Source of the DNA: Devosia sp.
GTDB taxonomy: Bacteria; Pseudomonadota; Alphaproteobacteria; Rhizobiales; Devosiaceae
Assembly (NCBI RefSeq): GCF_024707125.1
Contig: NZ_JANQAH010000007.1
Coordinates: 558,001-622,000, forward strand
Length of the DNA stretch: 64,000 nucleotides
Direction: 5' to 3'
A model generated the notes under the pieces. The model worked only from the letters and a program-made list of their open reading frames with translations. It searched no databases and had not been told where the DNA came from. The position numbers and the translations under genes were made by a program. Positions within the stretch are counted from its first letter, which is position 1, and each line of letters starts with the position of its first letter. Shown here in pieces: positions 19,576 through 28,370 of the stretch.

Positions 19576-20314
19576 CGCTTAAAGGGTCCCAGTCCTGTTG
19601 GCTGCCACCGTCGCGCTCCGCCTCCCGGAGCGCCAGGGCCTCTGCTGCAATCGTTCGGGTAACGGCCGTGCCTCTCGCGAGGGCCAGCCTGTCCATGCGG
19701 TCGACCAAAACGGCCACTTCCTCGGGGCTGCGTTCCATGCGCGCCACAAGATAGTGGATGATTTTCGGGTCGACCTTGATCTGACGATCGCCGAAAAGTT
19801 TGGCGAACATGTGTGACAGTTCTATGTCGTCGCTGACCTCAAGCCGGAAGGCCGGAGCGCGGCGCACACGCGACCGCACGTCGTCCGTTGCCAGAGGCCA
19901 CTTGGCGATATCTTCGCGCGCCGTCAGCAGCAGCGTCCGGTTGCCGCGCATGGCCTGGTTGAGCAGGTGAAACAGGCTCGGCTCGTCATAACCCAGCCGA
20001 TCCACATCCTCGACAACCAACGGCCCGCGCCCATCGGCTTCGGCAATGGCGGCGATCGTTTCCGGCGTCACCATGGGTGCATGGCTGCGATCGGCAAAAA
20101 TCCGCGCCAGATGCGATTTCCCCGAGGCCGGCGGGCCGATCAGCAGCGTGACGGCATCGGGCCAATGTGGCCAGGCGCCGATGCGTCCATGGGCCAAGGC
20201 ATTGCCTTCCCCCACCAGAAAATCGTCTGCGGCATGGGATGGCGTATGCTCGAACTCGAGCGGCAATTGCCGCAGCCTGTCGTTACGCAGTGGGGTTACC
20301 ACCCTGGCCACCAT
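19568..20314 (-). CDS. hdaA: Hda-type regulatory inactivator of DnaA
   Basis: A 248-residue DnaA-like AAA+ protein without the DNA-binding domain. Such proteins bind the DNA polymerase sliding clamp and stimulate hydrolysis of DnaA-ATP, preventing re-initiation. Seen: an N-terminal clamp-binding motif RQLPLEF, Walker [10 protein letters not shown], Walker [11 protein letters not shown], a sensor-1 region ([14 protein letters not shown]), and an arginine-finger region [10 protein letters not shown]. The ATG at 20314 puts the clamp motif near the N-terminus, as in Hda proteins. Both ends overlap neighbours: 32 bases with the permease gene upstream and 8 with ppk1 downstream. Pairing with AI-2E-type permease and ppk is common in Rhizobiales. 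Confidence 0.9.
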   Translation of the reverse strand: MVARVVTPLRNDRLRQLPLEFEHTPSHAADDFLVGEGNALAHGRIGAWPHWPDAVTLLIGPPASGKSHLARIFADRSHAPMVTPETIAAIAEADGRGPLVVEDVDRLGYDEPSLFHLLNQAMRGNRTLLLTAREDIAKWPLATDDVRSRVRRAPAFRLEVSDDIELSHMFAKLFGDRQIKVDPKIIHYLVARMERSPEEVAVLVDRMDRLALARGTAVTRTIAAEALALREAERDGGSQQDWDPLSDE

Positions 20315-21374
20315 GGGTTGATCCGAGATAGAGGCTGCTACCCTTATACTTGCGAATGCCGTAGCGCACGAGCACCCCGCCAATCGCCGCCAGCGGCACG
20401 GCCAACAACAGCCCGACAAAGCCGAACAGCGCGCCGAAAGCCAAAAGGGCGAACATCAGCCACACCGGGTTGATGTTGATCGAACTGCCCACGAGCTTGG
20501 GATAGAGCACGTTGCCCTCGACAAACTGCCAGCCCATGAAAATGCCGAAGACCAGCGCGATCATCCACCAGTTCGGCCAGAACTGCACCGTGGCGATACC
20601 CATGGACAGCGCAAAGCCAACGCCGAACCCGACATAGGGAATGAAGCTCAAAAGCCCGGCAATGAGCCCGACGGCGAGGCCATAGTTAAGGCCAACGAGG
20701 GAAAGCGCACCCGCATAGAACACGGCGTCGATCACCAGCACACCGCCCTGCCCGCGGATCACGCCGGCCATCGAGCTGTCGATATCGCGCAGGATTCCGA
20801 GAATCTCCGCCCGATGCCGCCGCGGCAGCAGGTCATGCACGCCGCGCACCATGCTGTCCCAGTCGAGCAGCAGATAGAAGGCGACGACGGGCGTAAAAAT
20901 GGCGAAGCCGATCACGCTGATCAGCGTCATGCCGGAAGCCAGAATTTCAGATGTGACAACACCGGCAAATCCGACGATCTGCCCGAGCATGTCCGAAACC
21001 GTGCGTTCCACCTGCGCCGCGCGTTCCGGCCCGAGCCACTCGTTGAGTTCAGGCGCCCATTTCCGCACCATGGCTTCAAGATCGGCCGCATAGCCCGGAA
21101 GGCGCTGCACCAGCCCCACGATCTGCTGCGCCACCATCGGAACGATCATGACGAAGATGCCGGCGATAATGGCAACCACGCAGAGCAGCACGACCGCCGT
21201 GGCCCAGCTGCGGTTGAAATGCCACTTCTGGAGCTGGTTGACGAGCGGGTTGAGCAGATAGGCTAGCGCCGCGCCGACCACGAAGGGCAGGAGAATTCCG
21301 CGGAAGATCCAGAGAGCCAGGATCAGGAAGACGAGAAAGCCGATCCAGATCAGCACTTGATTTCTAAGGTTCAT
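20283..21374 (-). CDS. AI-2E-family transporter (PerM-like permease)
   Basis: A 363-residue polytopic membrane protein of the AI-2E/PerM/YdiK family. It has about eight hydrophobic helices, including a pair at the N-terminus (VLIWIGFLVFLILALWIFRG), a long polar segment (about 75-150) and the family core AGLLSFIPYVGFGVGF, and a C-terminal VGLLLAVPLAAIGGVL. The family was named for autoinducer-2 export, but for most members the substrate is unknown and some act in ion or solute exchange. I chose the ATG at 21374. A TTG 11 codons upstream is possible but has no better ribosome-binding site. It heads the overlapping run permease-hdaA-ppk1-ppx. Confidence 0.88.
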   Translation of the reverse strand: MNLRNQVLIWIGFLVFLILALWIFRGILLPFVVGAALAYLLNPLVNQLQKWHFNRSWATAVVLLCVVAIIAGIFVMIVPMVAQQIVGLVQRLPGYAADLEAMVRKWAPELNEWLGPERAAQVERTVSDMLGQIVGFAGVVTSEILASGMTLISVIGFAIFTPVVAFYLLLDWDSMVRGVHDLLPRRHRAEILGILRDIDSSMAGVIRGQGGVLVIDAVFYAGALSLVGLNYGLAVGLIAGLLSFIPYVGFGVGFALSMGIATVQFWPNWWMIALVFGIFMGWQFVEGNVLYPKLVGSSININPVWLMFALLAFGALFGFVGLLLAVPLAAIGGVLVRYGIRKYKGSSLYLGSTHGGQGGNPTA

Positions 21375-21610
21375 GGTGCCGGGCGGCCCTTGCGTCTGAC
21401 TATCCAAGAAGCTATCAGGCCTTCAGGCGAATTCAGCGGAAAGCATCTATTACTTTCCGCTTTTGAAACCGCCGCAAAAACAAAGACCTGGAGCATCACG
21501 CGATTCGAGGATCGCACGAAAAGCTCTAGCGGCCAGCACCGTTAAGTTCAACCAGACCGGGTCTCGGTAGCCAAAGCGTTCCCGATATCCCCAGCAATGG
21601 CTTTAGGCTC

Positions 21611-22687
21611 ATGTCCGACGCGCAAAACCTGCCATCAAACGGCCTGTCATACAAGCAGGCGGGTGTCGATATCGATGCTGGCAATGCTCTTGTCGAGGCG
21701 ATCAAGCCCGCCGTACGCTCCACTCGCCGCCCCGGCGCCGATGGCGAAATCGGCGGTTTCGGTGGTCTTTTCGACCTCAAGGCCGCAGGTTTTGTCGATC
21801 CGGTTCTCGTCGCCGCCAATGATGGCGTCGGCACCAAGCTGAAGATCGCCATCGATACCGGCAAGCACGACACCATTGGCCAGGACCTTGTCGCCATGTG
21901 CGTCAACGACCTCGTGGTGCAGGGCGCCGAGCCGCTGTTCTTCCTTGATTATTTCGCCACCGGTAAGCTCGATGTGGCCCAAGGCACCGCCATCGTCGAA
22001 GGCATTGCCCATGGCTGCCGCCTCGCCGGTTGCGCCCTGATCGGCGGGGAAACCGCCGAAATGCCGGGCATGTATCACGGCAACGACTATGATCTCGCCG
22101 GCTTCGCCGTCGGCGCCGCCGAGCGCAATGCGCTGTTGCCGCGCAAGGATATTGCCGCCGGAGACACGCTCGTTGCAATCGCCTCCTCCGGCGTTCATTC
22201 CAATGGCTATTCGCTGGTCCGCAAGATCGTCGACCTCTCCGGCCTCGCTTGGACTGCCGACGCTCCCTTCGAATCCGGCAAGACCCTCGCCGAAGCGCTC
22301 CTCGAACCGACCCGCATCTATGTGAAGCCGCTCCTCGCCGCCCTCAAGGCTGGCATCGGCATCAAGGCCCTGGCCCACATCACGGGCGGTGGCTTCATCG
22401 ACAATATTCCGCGCGTCCTGCCCGATGATCTCGCAGCCGATGTCGATCTCGACGCCGTCACCGTGCCGGCAGTCTTTGGCTGGCTCTCCAAGGTCGGCGG
22501 CATGAGCGAACGCGAAATGCTCCGTACCTTCAATTGCGGCGTCGGCATGCTCGTCGCCGTCACCCCGGAAGACGCCGAAAAGCTGGTCGCAAACCTCACC
22601 GCCTCGGGCGAAACCGCTGCCATTGTCGGCCAGTTGACGCCGCGCACCGGCGAACCCGTCACCTTCCGCGGAAAGCTCGCCCTGTGA
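21611..22687 (+). CDS. purM: Phosphoribosylformylglycinamidine cyclo-ligase (AIR synthetase)
   Basis: Fifth step of purine synthesis: ATP-dependent ring closure of FGAM to AIR. The 358-residue protein shows the PurM-type signature: [16 protein letters not shown] at the N-terminus, the glycine-rich FGGLFDL loop, [13 protein letters not shown] (metal/ATP site), [23 protein letters not shown] in which the conserved Asn-Asp pair is present, and [11 protein letters not shown]. It is divergent from the permease gene and overlaps purN by 4 bases (GTGA), so the two are an operon. I see no recognisable purine riboswitch in the roughly 200-base leader. Confidence 0.97.
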   Translation: MSDAQNLPSNGLSYKQAGVDIDAGNALVEAIKPAVRSTRRPGADGEIGGFGGLFDLKAAGFVDPVLVAANDGVGTKLKIAIDTGKHDTIGQDLVAMCVNDLVVQGAEPLFFLDYFATGKLDVAQGTAIVEGIAHGCRLAGCALIGGETAEMPGMYHGNDYDLAGFAVGAAERNALLPRKDIAAGDTLVAIASSGVHSNGYSLVRKIVDLSGLAWTADAPFESGKTLAEALLEPTRIYVKPLLAALKAGIGIKALAHITGGGFIDNIPRVLPDDLAADVDLDAVTVPAVFGWLSKVGGMSEREMLRTFNCGVGMLVAVTPEDAEKLVANLTASGETAAIVGQLTPRTGEPVTFRGKLAL

Positions 22688-23268
22688 GCCGAAAGAAGGT
22701 CGGCGTCCTCATTTCCGGCCGCGGCTCCAACATGTCCGCGCTGATCGAGGCCACCAAGGCTCCGGACTATCCGGCCGAAATCGTCGGCGTGCTCTCGAAC
22801 AGGGCTGCTGCTCCGGGTCTGCTGACGGCCCGGGAAAACGGCATCGCCACGGCCTCACTGGCCCAGAGCAAGTTCCCGAGCCGGGAAATGTTCGAAGACA
22901 CGATGACCCAGATCCTTGAGAGCTGGGAAGTCGACTATGTCTGCCTCGCCGGCTTCATGCGCATCTTGGGCGAAGATTTCGTGCTGCGTTGGCAGGGGCG
23001 GATGGTCAACATCCACCCCTCCCTCCTGCCCCTCTACAAGGGCCTCGACACCCACGCCCGCGTCCTCGCCGCTGGCGACGCCGAGCATGGCTGCACGGTC
23101 CATTTCGTCACGCCGGGCCTCGACGAAGGCCCCGCGATCCTCCAGGCCCGCGTCCCGGTCCTCCCGGGCGATACGCCCGAGACGCTGACCGCCCGCGTGC
23201 TCGTCGAAGAGCACAAGATTTATCCGCAGGCGCTAGCAATGCTCGCCCGCGGCGAAGTCTCGCTCTAG
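22684..23268 (+). CDS. purN: Phosphoribosylglycinamide formyltransferase
   Basis: Transfers a formyl group from 10-formyl-tetrahydrofolate to GAR, the third purine step. The 194-residue protein has the N-terminal phosphate loop [18 protein letters not shown], the catalytic Asn-His segment ([18 protein letters not shown]), and the aspartate in [13 protein letters not shown]. The GTG start overlaps the purM stop, giving [12 protein letters not shown], which matches the family start. The stop codon shares the palindrome CTAG with the stop of the converging membrane-protein gene, so the two genes overlap by four bases tail to tail. Confidence 0.96.
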   Translation: MSRKKVGVLISGRGSNMSALIEATKAPDYPAEIVGVLSNRAAAPGLLTARENGIATASLAQSKFPSREMFEDTMTQILESWEVDYVCLAGFMRILGEDFVLRWQGRMVNIHPSLLPLYKGLDTHARVLAAGDAEHGCTVHFVTPGLDEGPAILQARVPVLPGDTPETLTARVLVEEHKIYPQALAMLARGEVSL

Positions 23269-23756
23269 CGGTAAGCCGGCATGCGGCCTTCGCGCCGCAG
23301 CACGATGATCTGCACGATCAGCCCGACGATGAAGGCCAGCAACAGCGCTGCGTGAGATCCCAGCACGATGGGCGAGGTAACGCTCGACGCCAGCGGCGCC
23401 CCATCCGGCACGCGCGTCAGCGTTTCCGTCACCGTCGGCACCAGCAGCAACAAGACGCTGAAGCTGAGGCTGACGGTTTCGATATACCGCCGCAGGCGCC
23501 CCAAAAAGCTCACGCGATGCACGCCATAACCCACGGCGATCAAAAGCAGCGTCAGGCCGCCGATGGCATAGCTCACCGGCTGCTTTGCCACCAGAAACGC
23601 CGTGGCGCCTCCCAAAACCATCGAAGCAAAGTAGATCGCGCCCGGTACGGAACGCGGCACGATGCGGCCATGCCGCGCCAGCATATAGGCGGCCACGACG
23701 AGCGCCGGCAGACTGCCAAGCGTGTGAAACCAGCCGATGGGAGAAATACCGAACAT
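23265..23756 (-). CDS. Five-helix membrane protein downstream of a TetR regulator
   Basis: A 163-residue hydrophobic protein with about five transmembrane segments (roughly 10-27, 37-55, 60-78, 93-111 and 127-147), a positively charged loop (RVSFLGRLRRYIE) and an Arg-rich C-terminus, suggesting that end is cytoplasmic. I do not recognise a named family. The ATG at 23756 follows GAAGGA at good spacing. The gene lies just downstream of a TetR-family gene on the same strand, and its promoter region contains a copy of the palindrome also found in front of tetR, so it is the probable regulated target. Export or tolerance of a small compound is a reasonable guess from that context only. Confidence 0.72.
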   Translation of the reverse strand: MFGISPIGWFHTLGSLPALVVAAYMLARHGRIVPRSVPGAIYFASMVLGGATAFLVAKQPVSYAIGGLTLLLIAVGYGVHRVSFLGRLRRYIETVSLSFSVLLLLVPTVTETLTRVPDGAPLASSVTSPIVLGSHAALLLAFIVGLIVQIIVLRREGRMPAYR

Positions 23757-23803
23757 TTTTAGTCCTTCACATTGAAGAGGACGCGCAATGCGCCCCACGT
23801 ATA

Positions 23804-23819
23804 TCTACTAGTTGGTAGG
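23804..23819. promoter_or_regulatory. Putative TetR-family operator at the membrane-protein promoter
   Basis: The palindrome TCTAC-N6-GTAGG lies 48-63 bases upstream of the membrane-protein ATG, overlapping a TATA-like -10 region on the minus strand. It shares the half-sites CTAC-N6-GTAG with the site just upstream of tetR (24442-24459), as expected if the TetR protein controls both promoters. Confidence 0.6.
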
Positions 23820-23855
23820 CTAATTTGCAGAAGGTCGGCATTCTCACCCCTGCCC

Positions 23856-24434
23856 CTATTTGACCAACCGCTCCACCAGGGGGCGGACGATCATTTCAAA
23901 AACGGCGGGATCGCCATGAGCCCGGCTGGACAGCATGGCCCCGTGCACCGTGGCAACAAAGACTTCCGCCTCTATCTCGGGATCATGGGCCATGTGCAGG
24001 CTTCCTTGCTCCAAACCATCCCGAAACACTGAGGTCAGCCACGTGGCCAGCGCCCGAAAGTGCACCCGCACCTCGGCAGCAACCTCATCAGGCAAAGCCG
24101 GCATCTGACTGGCCAACAAGGCGCAAACGCAGAAAGGCTCCGAGCCCGAAGTGATGCAGGACTGCCAATAGCCCGTATAGGCCCGCAGCTTTTCCGCCGG
24201 GTCGGCAATGGCCTCATCCATTTTCTGAAGCCCTTCAACGGCCTCCCGCCGATAGCGCTCCACCAGAATGCGCACCAGTTGTGCCTTGGTCGGAAAGTGG
24301 TGGTGAATACTGGCCTTGCGGATGCCGACGATGGTGGAAATATCCGCATAGCTGAATCCGTCATATCCGCCCGAGAGAATGAGCGGACGCGTGCGGCGGA
24401 GGATTTCTTCGGCAGTACTGGAAAGCTCGGTCAT
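23856..24434 (-). CDS. TetR-family transcriptional regulator
   Basis: A 192-residue repressor-type protein. The N-terminal TetR DNA-binding domain is clear: LSGGYDGFSYADISTIVGIRKASIHHHFPTK spans the helix-turn-helix (about residues 20-50). The ligand domain contains CVCALLASQMPALPDEV, with cysteines in a C-x-C arrangement that resembles regulators responding to electrophiles, although this is not proof. An 18-bp palindrome lies only 7 bases before the start codon, suggesting autoregulation, and a similar palindrome precedes the next gene on the same strand. Confidence 0.93.
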   Translation of the reverse strand: MTELSSTAEEILRRTRPLILSGGYDGFSYADISTIVGIRKASIHHHFPTKAQLVRILVERYRREAVEGLQKMDEAIADPAEKLRAYTGYWQSCITSGSEPFCVCALLASQMPALPDEVAAEVRVHFRALATWLTSVFRDGLEQGSLHMAHDPEIEAEVFVATVHGAMLSSRAHGDPAVFEMIVRPLVERLVK

Positions 24435-24441
24435 GCAAGCT

Positions 24442-24459
24442 ACCTACCTTCTAGTAGGT
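24442..24459. promoter_or_regulatory. Putative TetR operator in front of tetR
   Basis: A perfect inverted repeat ACCTAC-N6-GTAGGT begins 8 bases upstream of the tetR ATG. Its size and symmetry fit a TetR dimer site, and the core recurs at 23804-23819. A repressor bound here would block the tetR ribosome-binding and start region. Confidence 0.65.
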
Positions 24460-24481
24460 TTGCCGTCAAGCACCGAGCTGA

Positions 24482-25090
24482 CTAATCCGGCCAGGGTTCG
24501 AACCGCAGTTCCGGCCAAAGGGCCATGGCCCGTGCCGCCTTGCTTTCGTGCGTGGCACGATTGTGCAGAACAGGATTGGGTGTCAGCCGAAACGAGAACA
24601 TGTCATCAAGCCCAAAGGGCGCGAAGATGACGATCTCTCCATTCTCGATCCGTGCCGCAACCGCGTGGGTCCTGGTGGCAAAATAGAGCAGCATGTCGGC
24701 GCTGCATGTCAGTTCGGGATAGGCCAGCCCAAACTTTTCGGGAAACCAGAGATGCACCCGCGCCTGGTTCCGCACTTCAACCGGAATTGGGCTGTCCTCG
24801 AAATAGGTCTGCGTTCGGCGAATAACTTGGTCTTCCGCCTCGTAGCTTCGATCGCTTGGGTCGAAATAGACGATGTCGGCGTCCTTGATTCCCGCGTACC
24901 GCTCGCGACCGGTCAGCACATTCCAGACCGTGTTGTAGATCGCCCCCGAGCCCAGCAGCGGATCGGGAAGACCAAGGTCCGCCATGCCCCTCAGGAACCG
25001 CATCAACGCCGGATCATCCGCAATAATGTCGACGAGGACCTGCCGCTGCACATCGGCATCTAGCCCCGAATATCTTAGGTGTGCCACCAC
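24482..25090 (-). CDS. Nucleotidyltransferase-family protein (DUF925 type)
   Basis: A 202-residue protein of the nucleotidyltransferase-like family formerly called DUF925. Family landmarks visible are LLGSGAIYNTVWNVLTG, a paired-aspartate motif (KDADIVYFDPSD) in the place of the catalytic acidic pair, VEVRNQARVHLWFPEKFG, and TCSADMLLYFATRTHAVAAR. The length is typical. The substrate is unknown. It starts with GTG after GAGGGA. The gene ends 23 bases upstream of the tetR operator, and its 5' end faces the DMT transporter gene across a 189-base divergent region. Confidence 0.85.
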   Translation of the reverse strand: MVAHLRYSGLDADVQRQVLVDIIADDPALMRFLRGMADLGLPDPLLGSGAIYNTVWNVLTGRERYAGIKDADIVYFDPSDRSYEAEDQVIRRTQTYFEDSPIPVEVRNQARVHLWFPEKFGLAYPELTCSADMLLYFATRTHAVAARIENGEIVIFAPFGLDDMFSFRLTPNPVLHNRATHESKAARAMALWPELRFEPWPD

Positions 25091-25279
25091 GCTTGAGTCC
25101 CTCGCTCAACCGCCTCCGGCCGAATGCAACAGACGTCGCTGACATGGACTGTCAGCAGAAAGACGTTCAGTCTCCGCAGGCAGACCGACCGCATCACCGC
25201 AATTGATGACCCCCATCGTCAAAATCGGTTCGACGCGACTCCTTTTGCCCGCTACCGTCAGCACAAAGGGAGAACACCT

Positions 25280-26182
25280 GTGCCGCTACGCTATTGGTTG
25301 CTGATCATTCTGCTGGGCGCGGTCTGGGGCAGTTCGTTCCTTTTCAATGCGGTTCTTATTCGCGAAATCAGCCCACTCTGGGTCTCGGCAGGTCGCGTCA
25401 GCATCGGCGCTGCCATTTGCTGGGTCTATTTCTTCGCCACCCGCAAGACATTGCCCAGAGATGGCAAGATTTATGGCCAGCTGCTTTTCCTGGGCATTCT
25501 CAACTACTCCATCCCCTTCTCGCTCTTCCCCTTTGCCGAGCACACCGTCGCCAGCAGCATCGTGGGCGTCATCAACGGCCTGACCCCGATGAGCACCGTC
25601 ATCGTTTCGCAGCTTTGGCCGGGCGGTGAAAAGGCGACCTGGAACAAGGTCGTTGGTGTGGTGATTGGTTTCCTCGGGGCAGTGATCCTCGCCCTGCCCT
25701 CGCTCGGCGCCGGCGCCTCCGCCCAGGTCATCGGGCTCCTGGCCGCACTTCTTGCCACCGTCTGCTACGCGGTGACGCTCAACTATGCGCGGCGCTTCAA
25801 AGCTATCGAGCCCGCCGTCGTCGCCACCTGCTCGCTGACCGGCGCCGCGCTGGTCTCGCTGCCAATCGCGCTGATCTTTTCGGGCCTGCCGATCATTACC
25901 CGTCTCGAAACCTGGGGCGCGCTCTTTGCCATTGCGACCTTCTCGACCAGCTTCAGCTTCCTGCTGGTCTATTGGCTGCTGCCGCGTGTGGGCCCCACCA
26001 ATCTCTCGCTCAACACCTATATCACGCCAATCTCGGCGATCCTTCTGGGCGTGCTGATCCTCCACGAACGCTTCGAGCCTGTGCATGTCGCCGGCATCGT
26101 CGTGATCTTCATCGGCCTGATCTTCATGGACGGCCGGCTGGTGCAGCGCTGGCGACCGAGACAGGTCAAGTCTGCGAGCTGA
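25280..26182 (+). CDS. DMT-superfamily transporter (EamA domains)
   Basis: A 300-residue inner-membrane exporter with ten predicted helices in two EamA repeats. The first opens with LLIILLGAVWGSSFLFN, and the second is centred on VIGLLAALLATVCYAVTLNYARR. A short basic C-terminus (RWRPRQVK) suggests that end is cytoplasmic. Family members export amino acids or other metabolites, and the substrate here cannot be told. The GTG start was chosen because GGGAGA lies just before it and the protein then begins at the first helix. It is followed by the stem-loop leader of a small proline-rich gene. Confidence 0.9.
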   Translation: MPLRYWLLIILLGAVWGSSFLFNAVLIREISPLWVSAGRVSIGAAICWVYFFATRKTLPRDGKIYGQLLFLGILNYSIPFSLFPFAEHTVASSIVGVINGLTPMSTVIVSQLWPGGEKATWNKVVGVVIGFLGAVILALPSLGAGASAQVIGLLAALLATVCYAVTLNYARRFKAIEPAVVATCSLTGAALVSLPIALIFSGLPIITRLETWGALFAIATFSTSFSFLLVYWLLPRVGPTNLSLNTYITPISAILLGVLILHERFEPVHVAGIVVIFIGLIFMDGRLVQRWRPRQVKSAS

Positions 26183-26191
26183 CGCGGAACT

Positions 26192-26222
26192 CTCCTTGAG
26201 GCCTTACGTTGGCTTCAAGGAG
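26192..26222 (+). promoter_or_regulatory. Stem-loop that buries the Shine-Dalgarno of the next gene
   Basis: CTCCTTGAGGCC (26192-26203) can pair over all 12 positions (one G-U) with GGCTTCAAGGAG (26211-26222), with a 7-base loop. The right arm contains most of the AAGGAGG that serves the ATG at 26230, so the folded RNA would hide the ribosome-binding site. It is not followed by a T tract, which argues against a normal intrinsic terminator for the transporter gene. Possible roles are translational control or stabilisation of the upstream mRNA end. Confidence 0.6.
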
Positions 26223-26229
26223 GTGTGCC

Positions 26230-26430
26230 ATGCCCGAACCGAGACCCGATATCGATCCGCGACCGATCCCAGAAATCATACCGCAGCCCGAACCGTCGAA
26301 CCCGCAGCCAATCAATCCCTACCCGCCGGGACCGGAGGAATTTCCGCCGCCGGACCAGCCGATCGAAAATCCCACCACGCCCGATTTTCCGTCCGATCCG
26401 GGGTACGAACCGCGGATGAGCGAGGCATAG
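26230..26430 (+). CDS. Small proline- and acid-rich protein
   Basis: A 66-residue hydrophilic protein, MPEPRPDIDPRPIPEI at the start, composed almost entirely of Pro, Asp, Glu, Asn, Ile and Arg, with Pro at about every second or third position (for example NPYPPGPEEFPPPDQP) and no hydrophobic helix or signal peptide. It should be extended and unstructured. A very strong Shine-Dalgarno (AAGGAGG, 7 bases before ATG) supports real translation. The same sequence can be hidden in a stem-loop just upstream. I do not recognise a named family, although short Pro-rich proteins of this kind occur in other Hyphomicrobiales. Function unknown. Confidence 0.7.
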   Translation: MPEPRPDIDPRPIPEIIPQPEPSNPQPINPYPPGPEEFPPPDQPIENPTTPDFPSDPGYEPRMSEA

Positions 26431-26470
26431 CTTTGCGCGCCGGAGCCGGGCCGCGACATCACTGTGAAAA

Positions 26471-26764
26471 TTAGCCTTCGTAGCCTTCCACGACCACGAA
26501 ATCGACTACGGACGCATTTTCGCGCATAGCAATACCGCCCTGGTATTCGGCGGAATCATAGGCCTTTAGCGCGGCCTCGTAGGTTGGAAATTCCACGACA
26601 ACGGTGCGCTGCCGCGCCGTGCCCTCGGGAATGGTGTGGCGCCCCCCGCGTACGAGGAAGCGCCCATCGTGCTCGGCCAGAAAGGGGCCGACGAAAGCCT
26701 GGTAGATCTTGAACTGTTCGGGATCAGTCACATCGACCCGAACCACCCAATAGCCTTTCGCCAT
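26471..26764 (-). CDS. DUF1330-family protein
   Basis: A 97-residue protein beginning MAKGYWVVRVDVTDPEQFK and containing FLVRGGRHTIPEGTARQRTVVVEFP and AYDSAEYQGGIAMRENASVVDFVVVEG, the hallmarks of the DUF1330 family of small ferredoxin-like alpha/beta barrels. The length is typical and the fold is related to Dabb and EthD proteins. No enzymatic role is established. It lies 17 bases downstream of gatB on the same strand and is probably carried on the gatB transcript. Confidence 0.88.
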   Translation of the reverse strand: MAKGYWVVRVDVTDPEQFKIYQAFVGPFLAEHDGRFLVRGGRHTIPEGTARQRTVVVEFPTYEAALKAYDSAEYQGGIAMRENASVVDFVVVEGYEG

Positions 26765-26781
26765 GCCCCCTCCAGAACAGT

Positions 26782-28281
26782 CTATTCGATGCCGAGCTTC
26801 TTCTTCATGAGGTCGTTCAGCGCCTGCGGATTTGCCTTGCCGCCCGAGGCCTTCATGGCCTGGCCGACGAACCAGCCGATCATGGTCGGCTTGGCGAGAA
26901 CCTTGGCCACCTGATCCGGGTTGGCCGCAATGATTTCGTCGACGATCTTCTCGATCGCGCCGAGATCGGTCACCTGCTTGAGGCCACGACGCTCAACGAC
27001 CTCAGCCGGATTGCCCTCGGGCTCTTCAGCGATAAGAATCTGCAGCACGTCCTTGCCGCCCTTGGACGAAATCGTACCGCCGGCGATGAGATCAACGAGC
27101 CCGGCGATCTGAGCCGGCTGCAAGTGCGTTTCCCACACGGCCAGACCCTGGCTATTGGCATAGGCCGCGACGTCAGCATTGAGGATATTGGCCACGGCCT
27201 TGCCGTCGCGCTTGCTGTCACCAAAGGCGACGCAGGCCTCAAAATAGTCCGCCGTTTCGCGATCGAGCGTCAGCACCATGGCGTCATAGGCCGTCACGCC
27301 ATGGTCAGCGATGAAGCGTGCCTGCTTCTCGTCCGGCAATTCCGGGAGGTGCTTGCCGAGCTCTGCGACAAAGGCATCATCGAATTCGAGCGGCAGCAGA
27401 TCCGGATCGGGGAAGTAGCGATAGTCGTGCGCTTCTTCCTTGGAACGCATCGAGCGCGTTTCACCCAGCTTGGGATCGAACAGCCGCGTTTCCTGATCGA
27501 TCGAGCCGCCGTCTTCCAGAATGTCGATCTGGCGACGCGCTTCATACTCGATCGCCTGGCCGGCGAAACGGATGGAATTGACGTTCTTGATTTCGCAGCG
27601 CGTGCCGAACTCGCCGCCCGGGCGGCGCACCGACACGTTCACGTCGGCGCGCATGGAGCCCTGCTCCATATTGCCGTCACAGGTGCCGAGATAGCGCAGA
27701 ATCGTGCGCAGCTTGCCCAGATACGCCTTGGCTTCTTCCGACGAGCGTAGATCAGGCTTCGACACGATTTCCATCAGCGCCACACCGGACCGGTTGAGGT
27801 CCACAAAGCTCATGTTCGGATGCTGGTCGTGGATCGACTTGCCGGCGTCCTGCTCGAGGTGCAGGCGCTCGATACCGATCTCGATCTGCTCGCCATCGAC
27901 GTCGAGCAAAACCTTGCCCTCACCAACGATCGGGTCCTTGAACTGGGAAATCTGGTAGCCCTGCGGCAAATCCGGATAGAAATAGTTCTTCCGGTCGAAC
28001 ACCGAGCGCTTGTTGATCTTGGCCTTCAAGCCAAGGCCAGTGCGCACTGCCTGGCGCACGCATTCCTCGTTGATCGTCGGCAGCATGCCGGGCATGGCCG
28101 CGTCCACAAAGCTCACATTGGCATTGGGCGGATTGCCGAAGGCCGTCGAAGAGCCGGAGAACAGCTTGCTCTCACTCGTGACTTGCGCGTGCACTTCCAT
28201 GCCGATGATCACTTCCCAATCCCCGGTCGAACCGGAAATCAGGCGCTTCTTGTCAGGGGTGCGGGTGTCGACGAGGGTCAA
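26782..28281 (-). CDS. gatB: Aspartyl/glutamyl-tRNA amidotransferase subunit B
   Basis: GatB binds misacylated Glu-tRNA-Gln or Asp-tRNA-Asn, activates the side chain with ATP and, with GatA and GatC, converts it to Gln or Asn. The 499-residue protein has the N-terminal GatB/E catalytic domain ([48 protein letters not shown]) and the C-terminal YqeY-like tail domain that contacts tRNA. It starts at a TTG with AGGA upstream, which gives the typical rhizobial start [11 protein letters not shown]. Unlike gatC and gatA (30.2-33.0 kb), it is encoded separately. An inverted repeat GTAAG-TG-CTTAC at 28313-28324 lies in its upstream region. Confidence 0.96.
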   Translation of the reverse strand: MTLVDTRTPDKKRLISGSTGDWEVIIGMEVHAQVTSESKLFSGSSTAFGNPPNANVSFVDAAMPGMLPTINEECVRQAVRTGLGLKAKINKRSVFDRKNYFYPDLPQGYQISQFKDPIVGEGKVLLDVDGEQIEIGIERLHLEQDAGKSIHDQHPNMSFVDLNRSGVALMEIVSKPDLRSSEEAKAYLGKLRTILRYLGTCDGNMEQGSMRADVNVSVRRPGGEFGTRCEIKNVNSIRFAGQAIEYEARRQIDILEDGGSIDQETRLFDPKLGETRSMRSKEEAHDYRYFPDPDLLPLEFDDAFVAELGKHLPELPDEKQARFIADHGVTAYDAMVLTLDRETADYFEACVAFGDSKRDGKAVANILNADVAAYANSQGLAVWETHLQPAQIAGLVDLIAGGTISSKGGKDVLQILIAEEPEGNPAEVVERRGLKQVTDLGAIEKIVDEIIAANPDQVAKVLAKPTMIGWFVGQAMKASGGKANPQALNDLMKKKLGIE

Positions 28282-28370
28282 TTCAATGTCCTGAAAGGCG
28301 AGGCAAATCTAGGTAAGTGCTTACTTATGTTGGCGCGGCGATGCAACCGAATAGCCCGGCTTCGGGGCCC

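Noticed and set aside
17608-19662. 684-codon open frame on the plus strand opposite ppk1
   Set aside because: Antisense shadow; the composition is typical of GC-driven open frames and the minus strand carries an intact Ppk1.
28313-28324. GTAAG-TG-CTTAC inverted repeat upstream of gatB as an operator
   Set aside because: Short arms and a single copy; no regulator nearby to assign. Noted only in the gatB entry.
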